NCBI GenBank assembly: GCA_014529385.2
Contig: CM043942.1
Span: 53,756,647 to 53,820,646 of the forward strand
Length of the DNA stretch: 64,000 bases
From: Adiantum capillus-veneris
Lineage: Eukaryota; Streptophyta; Polypodiopsida; Polypodiales; Pteridaceae
Direction: 5' to 3'
A program made the position numbers and the translations under genes. Numbering within the stretch: the first letter of the stretch is position 1; every line of letters begins with the position of its first letter. Shown here one piece after another: positions 44,760 to 55,575 of the stretch. The notes below the pieces were generated by a model. The model was not told the DNA's origin. It worked only from the letters and a program-made list of their open reading frames with translations, and did no database searches.

Positions 44760-46631
44760 ATGGAGGCTCCAGCTTCGCCACAGAGGGACTCGCCAGAAGC
44801 CCCCTCGCCCGACCCCGCATAGCCCACCATTCGACTTGCTCTCTCGCCTACAGAGCAAGCGAGCCTTGCCGCTGAGGTAGAGCGATTGCAGGCGACCTCG
44901 GTCATCTGCAAGATTCTCGGCACCCGACCTAGCAGAGGAGAGCTGCAAGACCTTCTCCAGGCCCGCCTTCTCGCAGAGGTGGGAAAGATTTTGGATGTCC
45001 AGATTCTCGAACGGGGGTACTATCAGATCGAGTTTGAGTCCTCCGAGATGGCGTCCAAGGTCATAGCTATGAGTCCACTGGCCATCCGAGCCTCACGTGC
45101 CCACTTTCGACAGTGGCGACATGGTTTTGACCCAGCTTCGGATGTTCTAGTAGAGGAGGCAGACATCCCCATCTCAGTCTGCTTTCCGGATTTACTGAGA
45201 GAGTACCTACCACGGTTCCGCCATTGGGACTGTCCTGGAGACACCTCACACGGCAGCATCAGTAGCTGCCAAGGCGGCTGGCATTCCCTCAGTTCGAGTT
45301 TTGGTCAGAGATACCCACACTCTCCCGAAGGTTATCCTTCTACCTCGGGTGAGTGGCGGTTGGTTTCGACAGTGTGGAGTACTCGGGCCTCCCGAACCAG
45401 TGTTTCATTTGCCGACAGATGGGCCATCTCGCGAAGGCCTATCCACGGAGGAGGCCACGACCTGCACCACAGCCTCAGCCCCAGCCTGCCAGGGCTGGCC
45501 CGCAGCCACAACCAACGGCACAGCGTACAGATGCAGAGCCACCCTCCGGGCCTGGGGCTCCAGCGGAGGAGGGGTGGTAGCAAGCCCGTGGCCGCCGACG
45601 CCAAGGGCCACAACGTCAGCCTGGCACTCTGAGTGGCCCTCAGGTGCCTACTCAGCAGCAGTGGGTTCCCACGGGGAACCGTTTTGGTCCTCTCGAGCAG
45701 GAGGAGATCCCTACGCCAACCTCCACCTCCGCTTCTCCCTCGACAACCGTTCCTCCCCAAGAGTTCCCCCCCTTTGCCACATCCTCCCCGCCTTCTGCTC
45801 CCGTCGTCTCTCCACCTCGCCCCTCTACCTCTGTCGCCCCATCCCGCCCCTCTTCTCCTCCCCTCTCCCCCCCCTCCTGCTCCAATTCCTCCGTCGGCTC
45901 AGGAGACTGGTCCCTCTCTAGCGGCTAGGAGATCTCTTGGAAGCGCCTTTGCCACGAGTCACCTAGCGCGAGAGGGTCAACCCTTCTTGCGGCCCCCTCT
46001 GCAAATTCAGACATCCTCCCTTGCAGCCATCCCTCGTGGGCTGACAAGCATTGACATCAGCCGCCGCTGGGACTTCTTCGACTACGCGTTCACTCGTTTT
46101 CTCGGTGATTCCGTAGCAGACCATGTAGCAGCCTGTTTCAGGGTCCATGTTTTGTTCCTCGCCGCTAGGGGGACAGAGGCCCTGGACTCAACAGTTAGTT
46201 TCTCCTTCCCCCTCTGTGGTAGGGCAGATACAGAGTGGTCCCTTGACTCAGTGGTGGGAGGGTTACATACACAGGGCTTAGAGTTCTCTCACCACATGGG
46301 AGAACTTGGAGTTACAGATATGCTGCAGACTTTGTGGCCATTGGCCAAGTTTGCGGTGACACCCCCAGACTCAGCAGGATGTAGGCACATTGTGGTGTAC
46401 TTCTTTGCTGATACGCAGTGTTTGCCTTTCTATGTATACATTCATGAGGACTCCTGGACAGAGGAGGTTGCGTTACGTACGGCTCGCTCTACATGGGCTT
46501 GGGCTACGCACTCACTGCAGTCACGCTTATCTAGAGGACGCTCGGATGCGGATTACTCCCCATCCAAGCCTGCCTCAAAGATAGCCCGTCTTGCTGCTGC
46601 AGCAGCATCTGTTCTCTCTCGCTCCCCATGA
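44760..46631 (+). pseudogene. LINE-A4 ORF1: CCHC RNA-binding protein
   Basis: Starts MEAPASPQRDSPEAPSPDPA, then TAG at 44820. It continues with LLAEVGKILDVQILERGYYQ, EADIPISVCFPDLLREYLP, a frameshift near 45210, the knuckle CFICRQMGHLAKAYP (last Cys changed to Tyr), a Pro-rich linker and RRWDFFDYAFTRFLGD...HIVVYFFADTQ. It ends at TGA 46629-46631, sharing ATGA with ORF2. Confidence 0.83.
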
Positions 46632-49600
46632 GGATCGTCTCATGGAACGTGCAAGGACTAGGTGGGCCCCAGTTTCAGCGACAGCGGGGCCGATTGCGTC
46701 AGGAGCTTCAGCGTTGCCTTGTGGGAGGAGAGATTGATCTCCTCATGCTTCAAGAGCACCATCTGTGTGAGAGCCGCATTCGGCGTTGTGGTCGGATTTT
46801 GCGTGGACGTTATGATACCTTTTGGTCAGCTGCTTTTGGACCTGGAGGCATCCAGGGAGGGGTATGTATGACTATTGCGGACTCACTACAGCAGGCCATT
46901 GTGGGCAGAGGGATTATTGTGCCAGGCAGGGCTCAGTGGATTACTATGCACGTTCAAGGTGGCCTTGTGGGCTTCCTGAACATCTATGCGCCCAATGTGG
47001 CGAGTGCTCGTGCAGAGTTTTGGTCACAGATTGTTGAGTCTTTGCCGCAGGCCGATCATTGGATAGCATGGGACTTCAACATGTTGGAGGACCCTTCTGA
47101 CAGGATTGGTGGCAGCCATGCTACTGTGCATGGAGTCGAGTTGGCAACTTGGGAGCGGTTTTGTATGACTTTGAGGGTCTCGGATACATGGCAGCACTCT
47201 AGTTTTGTGAGGCCCCCAGACAGTCTTACCTTCTCTAGATCGGACCGCAGAGTGGGAGGAGTGAATCTATCGCGCATAGATCGCTTCTACACTAGTGACC
47301 ACTTCAGTGATATGGGGGGTTCCGTGGGCATCCTGGCAGGGACTTCCTTCTCGGACCATGCACCAGTGATCCTCACAGTTGCAGACACGCAGAGGAGTGG
47401 GAGCACGATGCTCCGTATCCCAGAGAGGGTCTTGTTGGACTCAGCACTCAGAGAGAGGATAGAGGCTCTCTGGACAGAGGGCATGGACAGACACGATTCA
47501 CTAGCAGACAGAGTGGCCTCAGGCCTAGCTTAGCTGAGCCACTTTTTTCTTCAGGAGTCTCTGGCTCGTCGGGCTGTAGCGAGAGAGACGGAGCAACGTC
47601 TCAGACGGGGCATTGCTTCACTACAGAGGATGCACGAGCAGCATCCAGACAGTCCATGGTTGGAGGAGCAGTTACAGCAGGCTCAACAGGAGCTTGCTAG
47701 CACAAAGGAGAGGCGTCATGAGTTTGCCTTCCACCGACATGCATCTCAGTGGACTCGGGTGGGTGACAGAGTGACTGGTGCTTTTTTTGAGACAGTGGAG
47801 CCTCGCCACTCGCATGCCAAGGTCAGTCAGTTGAGGAGGCCTGATGGGTCAGTTGCTTGTGAGCCCAAGGATATGCGTGCAGTCGCTACTGACTTTTACC
47901 GTGAGCTACTGTCAACTGAGCCTCAATCAAAGCGGCAGGATGCATGCAGGGAGCAGGTTTGGGCACAGATGCCATGTCTTGTGACAGAGGAGATGCGCCA
48001 GAGGCTAGAGATGCCACTTCAGCTTGAGGAGCTGCACACAGCTCTGAGGGCCCTCCCTCGTGGTAGCTGTCCAGGAGAGGATGGGTTGACTCCTAGCTTC
48101 TTCTTGGAGTACTGGGACCTGCTTGGCCCAAATCTTTGTAGTGCTTTTCAGTACATTTTGCACACAGGAGTGATGCCTGATAGCATGAGTGAGGGCCTGA
48201 TCTACCTCATTCCCAAGGAGGGTGGCTCCTTGGATGAGATTCGAAAGTGGCGCCCCATCACCATCCTCAACTCAGCCTACAAAATTCCTGCCAAGGCTCT
48301 GAGTTTGAGGATTCAGCCACTTTTAGAGAGCCTTATACATGGGACTCAGAGTCCAGACAGGTTTTGTCAAGGAACGAAGTATCCTTGACAACATCTTTAC
48401 TTTTTGGGAGGCTTCTGCCCTGGCACGGCTCCGTGGTGAGGACCTTATGATTCTTCTTCTCGATTTTGAGAAGGCCTACGACCGAGTTGACTGGGACTTT
48501 CTAGAGGGCACTCTTCGCAGAATGGGCTTCTTAGATGCTTGGATCAGAGGGGTGTCAGCTTTGTACAAACAGGCTCACAATCAGATGCTTTTCGCAGGGG
48601 GGAGAGGTGAGCGCTTCATGCTCACACGCTCAGTCAGACAGGGCTGTCCTCTTGCCCCCTTTCTCTTTCTGTTCTATGCGGAGGCGATGAGCAGATTTTT
48701 GGTGTCAGAGCAGGTTGGTCTTCGGGGCTTAGCACTCCCCTATTCGGGGAGAGGAGCTACTAGACGCTGAGTTTGCCGATGACTCAGCCTTGGTACTTAG
48801 ATGGCCAGGAGGCAATCTTCACAGATGTGAGCAAGCTCTGGAGACCTTCTGTTGCGCATCGGCTGCACTGATCAACTGGAGAAAGACAGTGGCTTTCTCG
48901 ATTGGTAGTGCTCCTATGCCAGATTGGATGCCAGGAGAGGGTTTCAAGTGGATTCCCCAGGGACTGCAGTTCGATACTTCGGTTGTCAGGTGGATTCCCC
49001 GCAGGTAGCAGAGTGCTGTTTTCGGAGGATCCGAGTTATGGGCATCTGTGGGAGGACTTGCGTCATAGACCCTGACCCAACAGCTCTTGAGACTGGACAA
49101 TGGAGGCTATGGGCTTGGGAGTGCTGTCCACTGGCACGAGTACAGTGGGATCCTGGTGAGTGGCTATGGAGGGACCCCTTCTCGTCTGCAGACCGCCCAG
49201 GAGTCCCCTTCTTTCAGTACACTGTTCGGCTTGGACGTCATGTACTTGCAGCACAGAGAGAGGCCCGCCCCGCTGCAGCACGTCATTGGCAGGAGGAGGG
49301 CCTCACAGTCGAGTTCTTGGCAGCTTTTTGGCAGAGGCTGTGAGACTCCAGACAGCCGATGCGCGTCACTATGTTTCAATGGCTGGTTGGACACAAAGCC
49401 ACAGCAATAGGGAGATGGCTTGTGCATAGTGGTCTCTCGGCCGCATGTGCAGCCTGTGACCAGTTGGTGGATAGTCAGCCTCACTGTCTTTGGGACTGTC
49501 CCTCAGCCCAGCAGGTGTGGCTACGAGTTCATCGGCTGATGCATGCCCTCTCCACGGCTCGACAGCGTACTTGGGGGGCAGCGGCTTGGTCCACCCTCAC

Positions 49601-50831
49601 GGGCCTGACACTTCAGTTTGAGCTATCTTCCACCAGCAGGATGATAGTGATGTAGGGGGGGCGACCTATACTCCAGCCTGCTACAGATCTTACTCCACAG
49701 GAGTGGTGCAGTGAGAGAGAGGAGTGTTGGGAGCTCATCAGCGGCCTAGCTCTATGGTTCATCTGGCGGGCCCGCTGTTTCCGCATCTTTGAGGCTCGCC
49801 CTGTGCCACCAGTAGGGACTGTTCGTGACTTTTGGCTAGAGCTGATCCATACTCTTAGAGGACAACTTGAGGGACTACAGGGCAGCTCCGACCGCATGCG
49901 GGAGCGCCGCAAGGCTTTCCTTCGACTTTGGCGCCCTAGGCCTTTCTACACCATTGTCCAGAGGGTGCTCAGATGGCTATGGAGGGACCCCTTCTCTTCT
50001 ACAGACCACCCAGGAGTCCCCTTCTTTGAGTACACTGTCCGCTTGGACGTCATATACTTGCAGCACACAGAGAGGCCCGCCCCGCTGCAGCACGTCATTG
50101 GCAGGAGGAGGGCCTCACAGTCGAGTTCTTGGCAGCGTTTTGGGAGAGGTTGTGGGACTCCGGACAGCCGAGGCGCATCACTTTGTTCCAATGGCTGGTT
50201 GCACGAAGAGCTACAGCAGTAGGGAGCTGGCTTGTGCATAGTGGTCTCTCGGGGCATGTGCAGCCTGTGACCAGTTGGTGGAGAGTTAGCGTCATTGTCT
50301 TTGGGACTGTCCCTCGGCCCAGCAGGTGTGGCTACGAGTCTTCGGCTGATGCCTACTCTCTCCACGACTAGACAGTACACTTGGGGGGCAGTGGCTTGGT
50401 CCACTCTCACGGGCCCGGCACATCAGTTTGAGCTATCCTCCACCAGCAGGATGATAGTGATACAGGGGGGGCGTCCTACACTCCAGCCTACTACAGAGCT
50501 TACTCCACAGGAGTGGTGCAGTGTGAGAGAGGAGTGTTGGGAGCTCATCAGTGGCCTGACACTGTGGTTCATCTGGCGGGCCCACTGTTTCCGCATTTTT
50601 GAGGCCCGCTCTGTGCCGCCACCAGAGACTGTTCGTGACTTTTGGCTAGAGCTAATCCATACTCTCAGAGGACACCTTGAGGGACTTCATAGCAGCTCCG
50701 ACCGCATGCGGGAGCGCCGCGAGGCTTTTCTTCGACTCTGGCGCCCTGGGCCTTTCTATACCATTGTCCAAGGTGTGCTCAGATGGCACTACCGACCACC
50801 TGTGTGGCTCTTCCCTCCTCCCATCCCCTGA
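46628..50831 (+). pseudogene. LINE-A4 ORF2: endonuclease-RT, deleted and duplicated
   Basis: MRIVSWNVQGLGG start. The endonuclease is nearly intact to a CAG-to-TAG-type stop at 47531 (GLDxLSHFF context in A3). RT: RPITILNSAYKI, LLLDFEKAYDRVDW, SVRQGCPLAPFL and, near 48765-48785, EFADDSAL (catalytic pair kept). A deletion then joins RT to the C-terminal domain near 48995. The zf-RVT region CAACDQLVDSQPHCLWDC is followed by a second copy of the whole C-terminal block. Confidence 0.85.
49161..50786 (+). repeat. 813-bp tandem duplication in LINE-A4 ORF2
   Basis: Units 49161-49973 and 49974-50786. The junction reads GTGCTCAGATGGCTATGG, where the unit end ...AGATGGC meets the unit start TGGCTATGG, a short microhomology. 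The copies differ at several percent of sites. Confidence 0.88.
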
Positions 50832-50976
50832 TTTAGCCTCATTGTACATATGTTGTTCTTTCATTGGGAGAGACTCCCCATCATGTTTGTTGTAGCCCTC
50901 TCTTGCAGAGGTGGCTGTAGCCCCACGGGCAGTTTTCAGTAACTAATAGAAGGATCTTTTTCTCGGAAAAAAAAAA

Positions 50977-51567
50977 TCATCATGCTCGTGAATAATCACA
51001 CCTTGATCATGCCAATCATTATTCAAGCAATTCTTCATGCTTGTCATTATCATCCAAATCATCATGCTTATCATCATGCAAATCTTCATGTGTCATGCTT
51101 TGGAGAAGAAGAGACTGAGAGAGTCTCCTGCTCATGATTCTGTTCAAACTGCGACTGCTCAATAGAAAAGAGTCGCAACAACTCTTTCATGTGTTGGTCG
51201 CTCTTCTCTTTTCTTGCTTTGTTCTCGCGATCAAATTTTGCTTGTCTTTCTTTGGCTTCTGAGCGTGCTTGCTCGTACTTACGCTGCCACTCTTTCTTCG
51301 TAGTCACGATCTAGACTGCCCTTCTTTCTTCGGCCGCCAAGCGCCTTGCTCACGCTCACGCTCAATAGCTGCCTTTCTTTCTTCGCGTTCAAACTTCCTG
51401 TCCATAAACGACTGCTTCAACTCCTCCATAGGAGTTAGTGCAATCCTTGGCGTAGATGGGGAAGGGGGAGGATCGGAAAAACCTCCTGGTGGGGAAAATT
51501 CTTCTTCACCACCCTCATGCTCATCACCTCCATGCGAAGTATCCATTCCGCTTCGGGTGATGACCAT
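50977..51567 (-). pseudogene. G5 gag N-terminal part, coiled-coil
   Basis: Minus ATG at 51567: MVITRSGMDTSHGG (the MVxTRSG start is common in plant gypsy gag), an acidic/proline segment, then a long E/K/R/Q coiled coil. A frameshift near 51305 separates the two frames. It then becomes an H/D-rich repeat (CATGATGAT units) and is cut at 50977 by LINE-A4. Confidence 0.65.
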
Positions 51568-52028
51568 CCATTGAAGTCTTGGGTTCTTTAGTTCACGAGG
51601 AACTTGGGTTCTTGTGGGTCTTGGTTCTTGGGTTCTTGAGGGTCTTGAGTCTTGAGGTTCTTGAGGTTCTTAAGGTTCTTGAGGTTCTTACGGTTCTTCG
51701 TTCGTTTGCAATCTGTGCTAGCGAAGGATCTTCTCTTCACCCGAGCTCTTCTCTTTCCCGCTTTGGCGGCTTTGCGCTCACACCAAGGTTGCTTTTTCCC
51801 ACCTCACGTCGATTGACGTGCTGCTAAGTGCACGGTCCACTCTCAATGAGTGAAAAGAGAAACAAGGGGAGGCTGAACAAGCCCTTCTTTCTTGGGTTTC
51901 CTGTCACTCTTCAAAAACACGATTAGGATTCAAGAATCGACACGCCCAAGAGCACCTCGGTTACGTGCGACCGCAACAAGCAAAAAAATTCTTGTGTACG
52001 TTCTTTCCTTGAGTGATACAGAACATTG
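51568..52028 (-). other. G5 leader with 9-bp minisatellite
   Basis: 51586-51705 consists of about twelve degenerate GGTTCTTGA units. The rest, up to the PBS, has no visible gene. It is probably the 5' untranslated leader of G5. Confidence 0.55.
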
Positions 52029-52045
52029 CCTAAGCTCTAATACCA
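52029..52045 (-). other. G5 primer-binding site
   Basis: Minus strand TGGTATTAGAGCTTAGG, one nucleotide inside the LTR end (TTACA at 52047). It is an initiator-Met-like PBS with one change from TGGTATCAGAGC. Confidence 0.75.
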
Positions 52046-52046
52046 A

Positions 52047-52663
52047 TGTAAGGTACAACAGAAGTGAATGTTGAACTTTGCTCAAGATGAGTGCTCCGAA
52101 CTGTGCTCAAGGTTCCTTTTACTTACGGAAGGGAGAGCCTTCCGTTCCTTTAATGAGAGAGTGCAAGTGATCACAAACAAAGTGGATAAACACTGTGAAT
52201 GAAGGAGACTGAGAGATAAAGAGAGAAGAATACGACACCAAAATGTTGTCAAACCCTCCTCCGAAGGCCCCACTCTCTATGGCAAGAGTGGTCTACTATT
52301 GATTGCACAAATCTCTACAATGCTTGGACTTGCCGACGATGTCGACAACAACGAGGACGACGACGAGACGGGGTGAAATCTGAAAATGCTAATGGCTGAA
52401 ATCTGCAAATCTTTATCTGCTGAATTCTGACTCTATGTCGATGGCAACGATGAGACGACGACACGCTGAAAACTGCTCCTCTCGGGCTGTTTTTATCTGC
52501 TGAAAATCGTTGGATCTACTGCCGACTTGCTGCTGAAAAATGCAGATTTGGCTGGCTGAAAAATGTTGTTTCCTGCTGTCCAAAAACGCTGACTTGTTGT
52601 CCCTTTGAGCGCTGAACTTCTGGCTTTGAATCGCCGATGTGCTGGCCTGAAAACGTTAACAGC
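52047..52663 (-). repeat. G5 5' LTR (LTR4), outer part lost
   Basis: Homologous to 40453-40950 from about 52190 onward. It stops at 52663, where LINE-B2 begins. Confidence 0.78.
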
Positions 52664-52667
52664 AGAG

Positions 52668-53514
52668 GTAAAAGAACTCATGGTCTTGATGGGGGTTCAT
52701 GAGCCGACGCACACAAGAGCTTGGAGAGTGGGCAACATAAAGAAAAATGGAAGCAGTGGGGAAACGTTAAAAGAAAGGGCCCTCATCCATAGTTATAGGG
52801 GACGGAGGGGACGGAGCCTAGGGACGGGGGACGCCCGGTTCCGGGACGGGGACGGGTGGGGAGGGACGGCAAATGGCTTGCCAAGTGGGAACGCAGGCAA
52901 AACGTCCCGGGGACGGCAAGAAACGGGAGGGGACGGGAGGGGACTATTTTTAAAATTTGAAAAACTAATCATTTCTAGTGGCTAGTTCCTCTCCAATAGC
53001 CATATGTTTGAACTTTGAAGCACCCCAATGGCTATAAAAGCCACCCTTTGGGTCCTCATTTCTCGATGTTTTATTAGCACATTTGCGTCTATATGACTCG
53101 TGTTCTTTTGTCTATTTAGTGTAAATTTGTGGTCAAAGTGATGCTCTATGTGTGCGGCATGTGTAGGTCAAAAAATTCCAAAAAAAACTCTTCTTTTTTT
53201 TTGCCGTTCCGACCCCTGTCCCTGTTTCCTGACTTTTGCAGTCTCGTCCCCGTCCCCCTTCCCGACCCCGACCCGCCGTCCCATGTAACTATGCACTCAT
53301 CCTCCGTTTTCCCTCCATGGAAGCGAAGAATACCTTCTTGAAGAAAAGGCCAACTCTTAAAGAGACCGGCATCTTTCTCGGGGATGATCTTATCCTCTCA
53401 CAGATCGCTCATATGCAGGAGGTAATGCCGGAGATTAGAGCGGCAAGGGGAAAAGGCAAGATTGCCTTTTACCGAGATGGAAGAGTGGTAATACTGGAGC
53501 GACGCTCCACATGA
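52668..53514 (+). pseudogene. LINE-B2 ORF1, RRM/CTD part, split by MITE
   Basis: AEVKELMVLMGVHEPTH, TRAWRVGNIKKNG and LKERALI run up to the MITE at 52788. After it ALILRFPSMEAKNTFLKK, GIFLGDDL and ARGKGKIAFYRDGRVVI continue in order to TGA 53512-53514. Collinear with LINE-B1 ORF1. The coiled coil is absent through 5' truncation. Confidence 0.83.
52788..53293. mobile_element. hAT-like MITE, 506 bp
   Basis: Terminal inverted repeats CATAGTTATAGGGGACGG (left) and, reverse-complemented from the right, CATAGTTACATGGGACGG (16 of 18 match). The 8-bp flanks CCCTCATC (52780-52787) and CACTCATC (53294-53301) match at 7/8. Many GGGACGG subterminal repeats occur on both sides in inverse orientation. No transposase is coded. 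The 8-bp duplication and short TIR point to the hAT superfamily. Confidence 0.88.
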
Positions 53515-54233
53515 CGGTGCGAGACTTATGGGACCACACTCAAAGTTGTTGCCTGAAATTGTAATGGATCTATGCATCTTGATGTGGGTGCTTTTGAGGA
53601 TAGTTTTACTGGAAGAGACATCATCTTCTACTTTGAGACACATCAGGCCCTTGGGCAATCCATGCCTCACATCAGTGGATATAGATGGGAGACAGCTTAC
53701 AAACAGGAGACACGATCAGAGCACAGAGAATGGGGCTCAGGGGGAGTGGCAATGTTATTTAGAGAGGATTTGTAGCCATTGATACATATAGCCCGCAAGG
53801 ATGAGCAGGCTAGGTACATGTGGGTGAGATTGAGAGCAGAGACAGACAGATACCTTTACATTGCTATGTTGCTACTTTTCCCCGAGTACGTCAGTCTATG
53901 CATCACCCAGAGGACAGTCCCCTTTTCTATTTTGGATGATGACATATGGGAGTTCTCTAGAGATGGTGACATTATCATTCTAGAGGACTTCAATGCTAGG
54001 ACTGCCCATCACCAGACAGTGTTTTATGATACTTCACAGGAGATGCTGAGAGAGCTAGATGTTGTAGAGACGGGCATGTCCAGACTATCACACGATGTGG
54101 AATATACTGAGTATGGCGACACCTGATAGACATGGGCACTGCACATGGACTGCGCCATCTTGAATGGCCTACAGAGAATTCCTGTTGCGGGAGGTTTCAC
54201 ATGCTTCCCACACAGACATGGAGCCAGCACAAT

Positions 54234-54317
54234 GGATTATGTCATGGCACAGCCGAGTCTCATCTCTAGTATCCAGGATTATGTCATGGCACAGCCGAGT
54301 CTCATCTCTAGTATCCA
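54234..54317 (+). repeat. 42-bp tandem duplication in LINE-B2 endonuclease
   Basis: Two perfect units, 54234-54275 and 54276-54317, each starting GGATTATGTCATGGCACAGC. In frame: adds 14 codons. Confidence 0.93.
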
Positions 54318-54727
54318 GGATCTCACAGTTGGACCCAGACCGGTTGGGGTGGCAGTGGATCATGCTCTTGTGTCAATGACCATCTCCTTCCAGTTCAGTG
54401 TAGCACACACGCCATGGGTAGCAGCCCCTAGTCGCTACACCTTCACGTGGGAGACAGATTCTATATACATAGACGGGATCTATAGACGCCTATGCACTGA
54501 GGAACTAGGGCGACCTCTGGAGGAGCTTACTACCATACTCACACAGACATTACATAATGAAGCAGCAGAGGCATACCCACACACCCAGCTTGAGCAGAGA
54601 CGCCGTTCAGGGAGCATGCCTCAGAACAACTGGTATGATGAGGATTGCCGCCGGACTAGAGCTAGACTTCAGAGTGAGGTGCTTTTGGGGGACATCACTC
54701 ACAGACAGGCACAGATTGACTTTCGAC

Positions 54728-55575
54728 GCCTGGTGCGGCGAAAGAAGAGGGCATTTTTGGCTCGACTAGAGCAGGATCTATACCAGCTATTCTTGAGTCA
54801 GGACTCGCGTGAGGCGTGGTGGGCCGGTTCCTCTTTCATGAGCAGTCCCCCACCCCACCACCCCCCCCTCGTCGTTACCTCTACAGAGACCTGGGGTCAG
54901 TACGCATCATCTTTATACACAGTACCTGGACAGCCGCCCCTTCCGGACCCCCCCCCCCCCTCCACCCCCGATCCATGCCCACACACGTGCTTTTTCAAAG
55001 CTGAGATGGTGAAGAAAGCCATTGACAGGATGAGGACTAGGAGAGCATATGTCATGATGGCTTAGTGGCTGAGCATTTCATGCATACCAAAGATCTACTA
55101 GGAGAGCTTCTAGCAGTTATGTTTAATCGTACCATGTGTGAGGGCTTGCCTGATACTTGGAGCCTGGTGCGGCGAAAGAAGAGGGCATTTTTGGCTCGAC
55201 TAGAGCAGGATCTATACCAGCTATTCTTGAGTCAGGAGTCTCGTGAGGCGTCGCGGCTCTTTCATGAGCACTCCCCCCCCCCCCCCCCCCCGCGGCCGCC
55301 ATTACCTCTACAGAGACCTGGGGTCAGAACGCATCATCTTTGTACACAATACCTGGACAACCACCCCTTCCCGACCCCCCCGATCCATGTCCACACACGT
55401 GCTTTTTTCATCGTTGAGATGGTGAAGAAAGCCATTGACAGGATGAGGACTGGGAGACCATATGATCATGATGGCTTAGTGGCTGAGCATTTCATGCATA
55501 CCAAAGATCTACTAGGAGAGCTTCTAGCAGTTATGTTTAACCGTGCCATGTGTGAGGGCTTGCCTGATACTCGGA
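54728..55575 (+). repeat. 434/414-bp tandem duplication in LINE-B2 RT
   Basis: Unit 1 54728-55161, unit 2 55162-55575, each starting GCCTGGTGCGGCG. The junction uses a GCCT microhomology. The units differ mostly in poly-C length. Confidence 0.9.

Larger units (their letters stand above)
44349..50976 (+). mobile_element. LINE-A4, plant-type LINE with internal deletion and tandem duplication
   Basis: C-rich leader (including C runs and a 28-C run at 44571-44598), ORF1 44760-46631, ORF2 46628-50831, the same 3' UTR as LINE-A3 and an A10 tail (50967-50976). About 1 kb of ORF2 is missing near 48990-49000, and 813 bp is duplicated (49161-49973, 49974-50786). Confidence 0.85.
40453..52663 (-). mobile_element. 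G5: LTR retrotransposon with large nested inserts
   Basis: Two LTR4 copies on the same strand bracket this region: 3' LTR 40453-41427 with a polypurine tract, and 5' LTR 52047-52663 with a PBS. I infer one minus-strand element, with gag start at 51567, later filled by LINE-A4 and the 41819-43808 cassette. Both LTR4 outer ends are cut (by G2 and by LINE-B2), so no duplication can be checked. Two separate elements remain possible. Confidence 0.6.
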
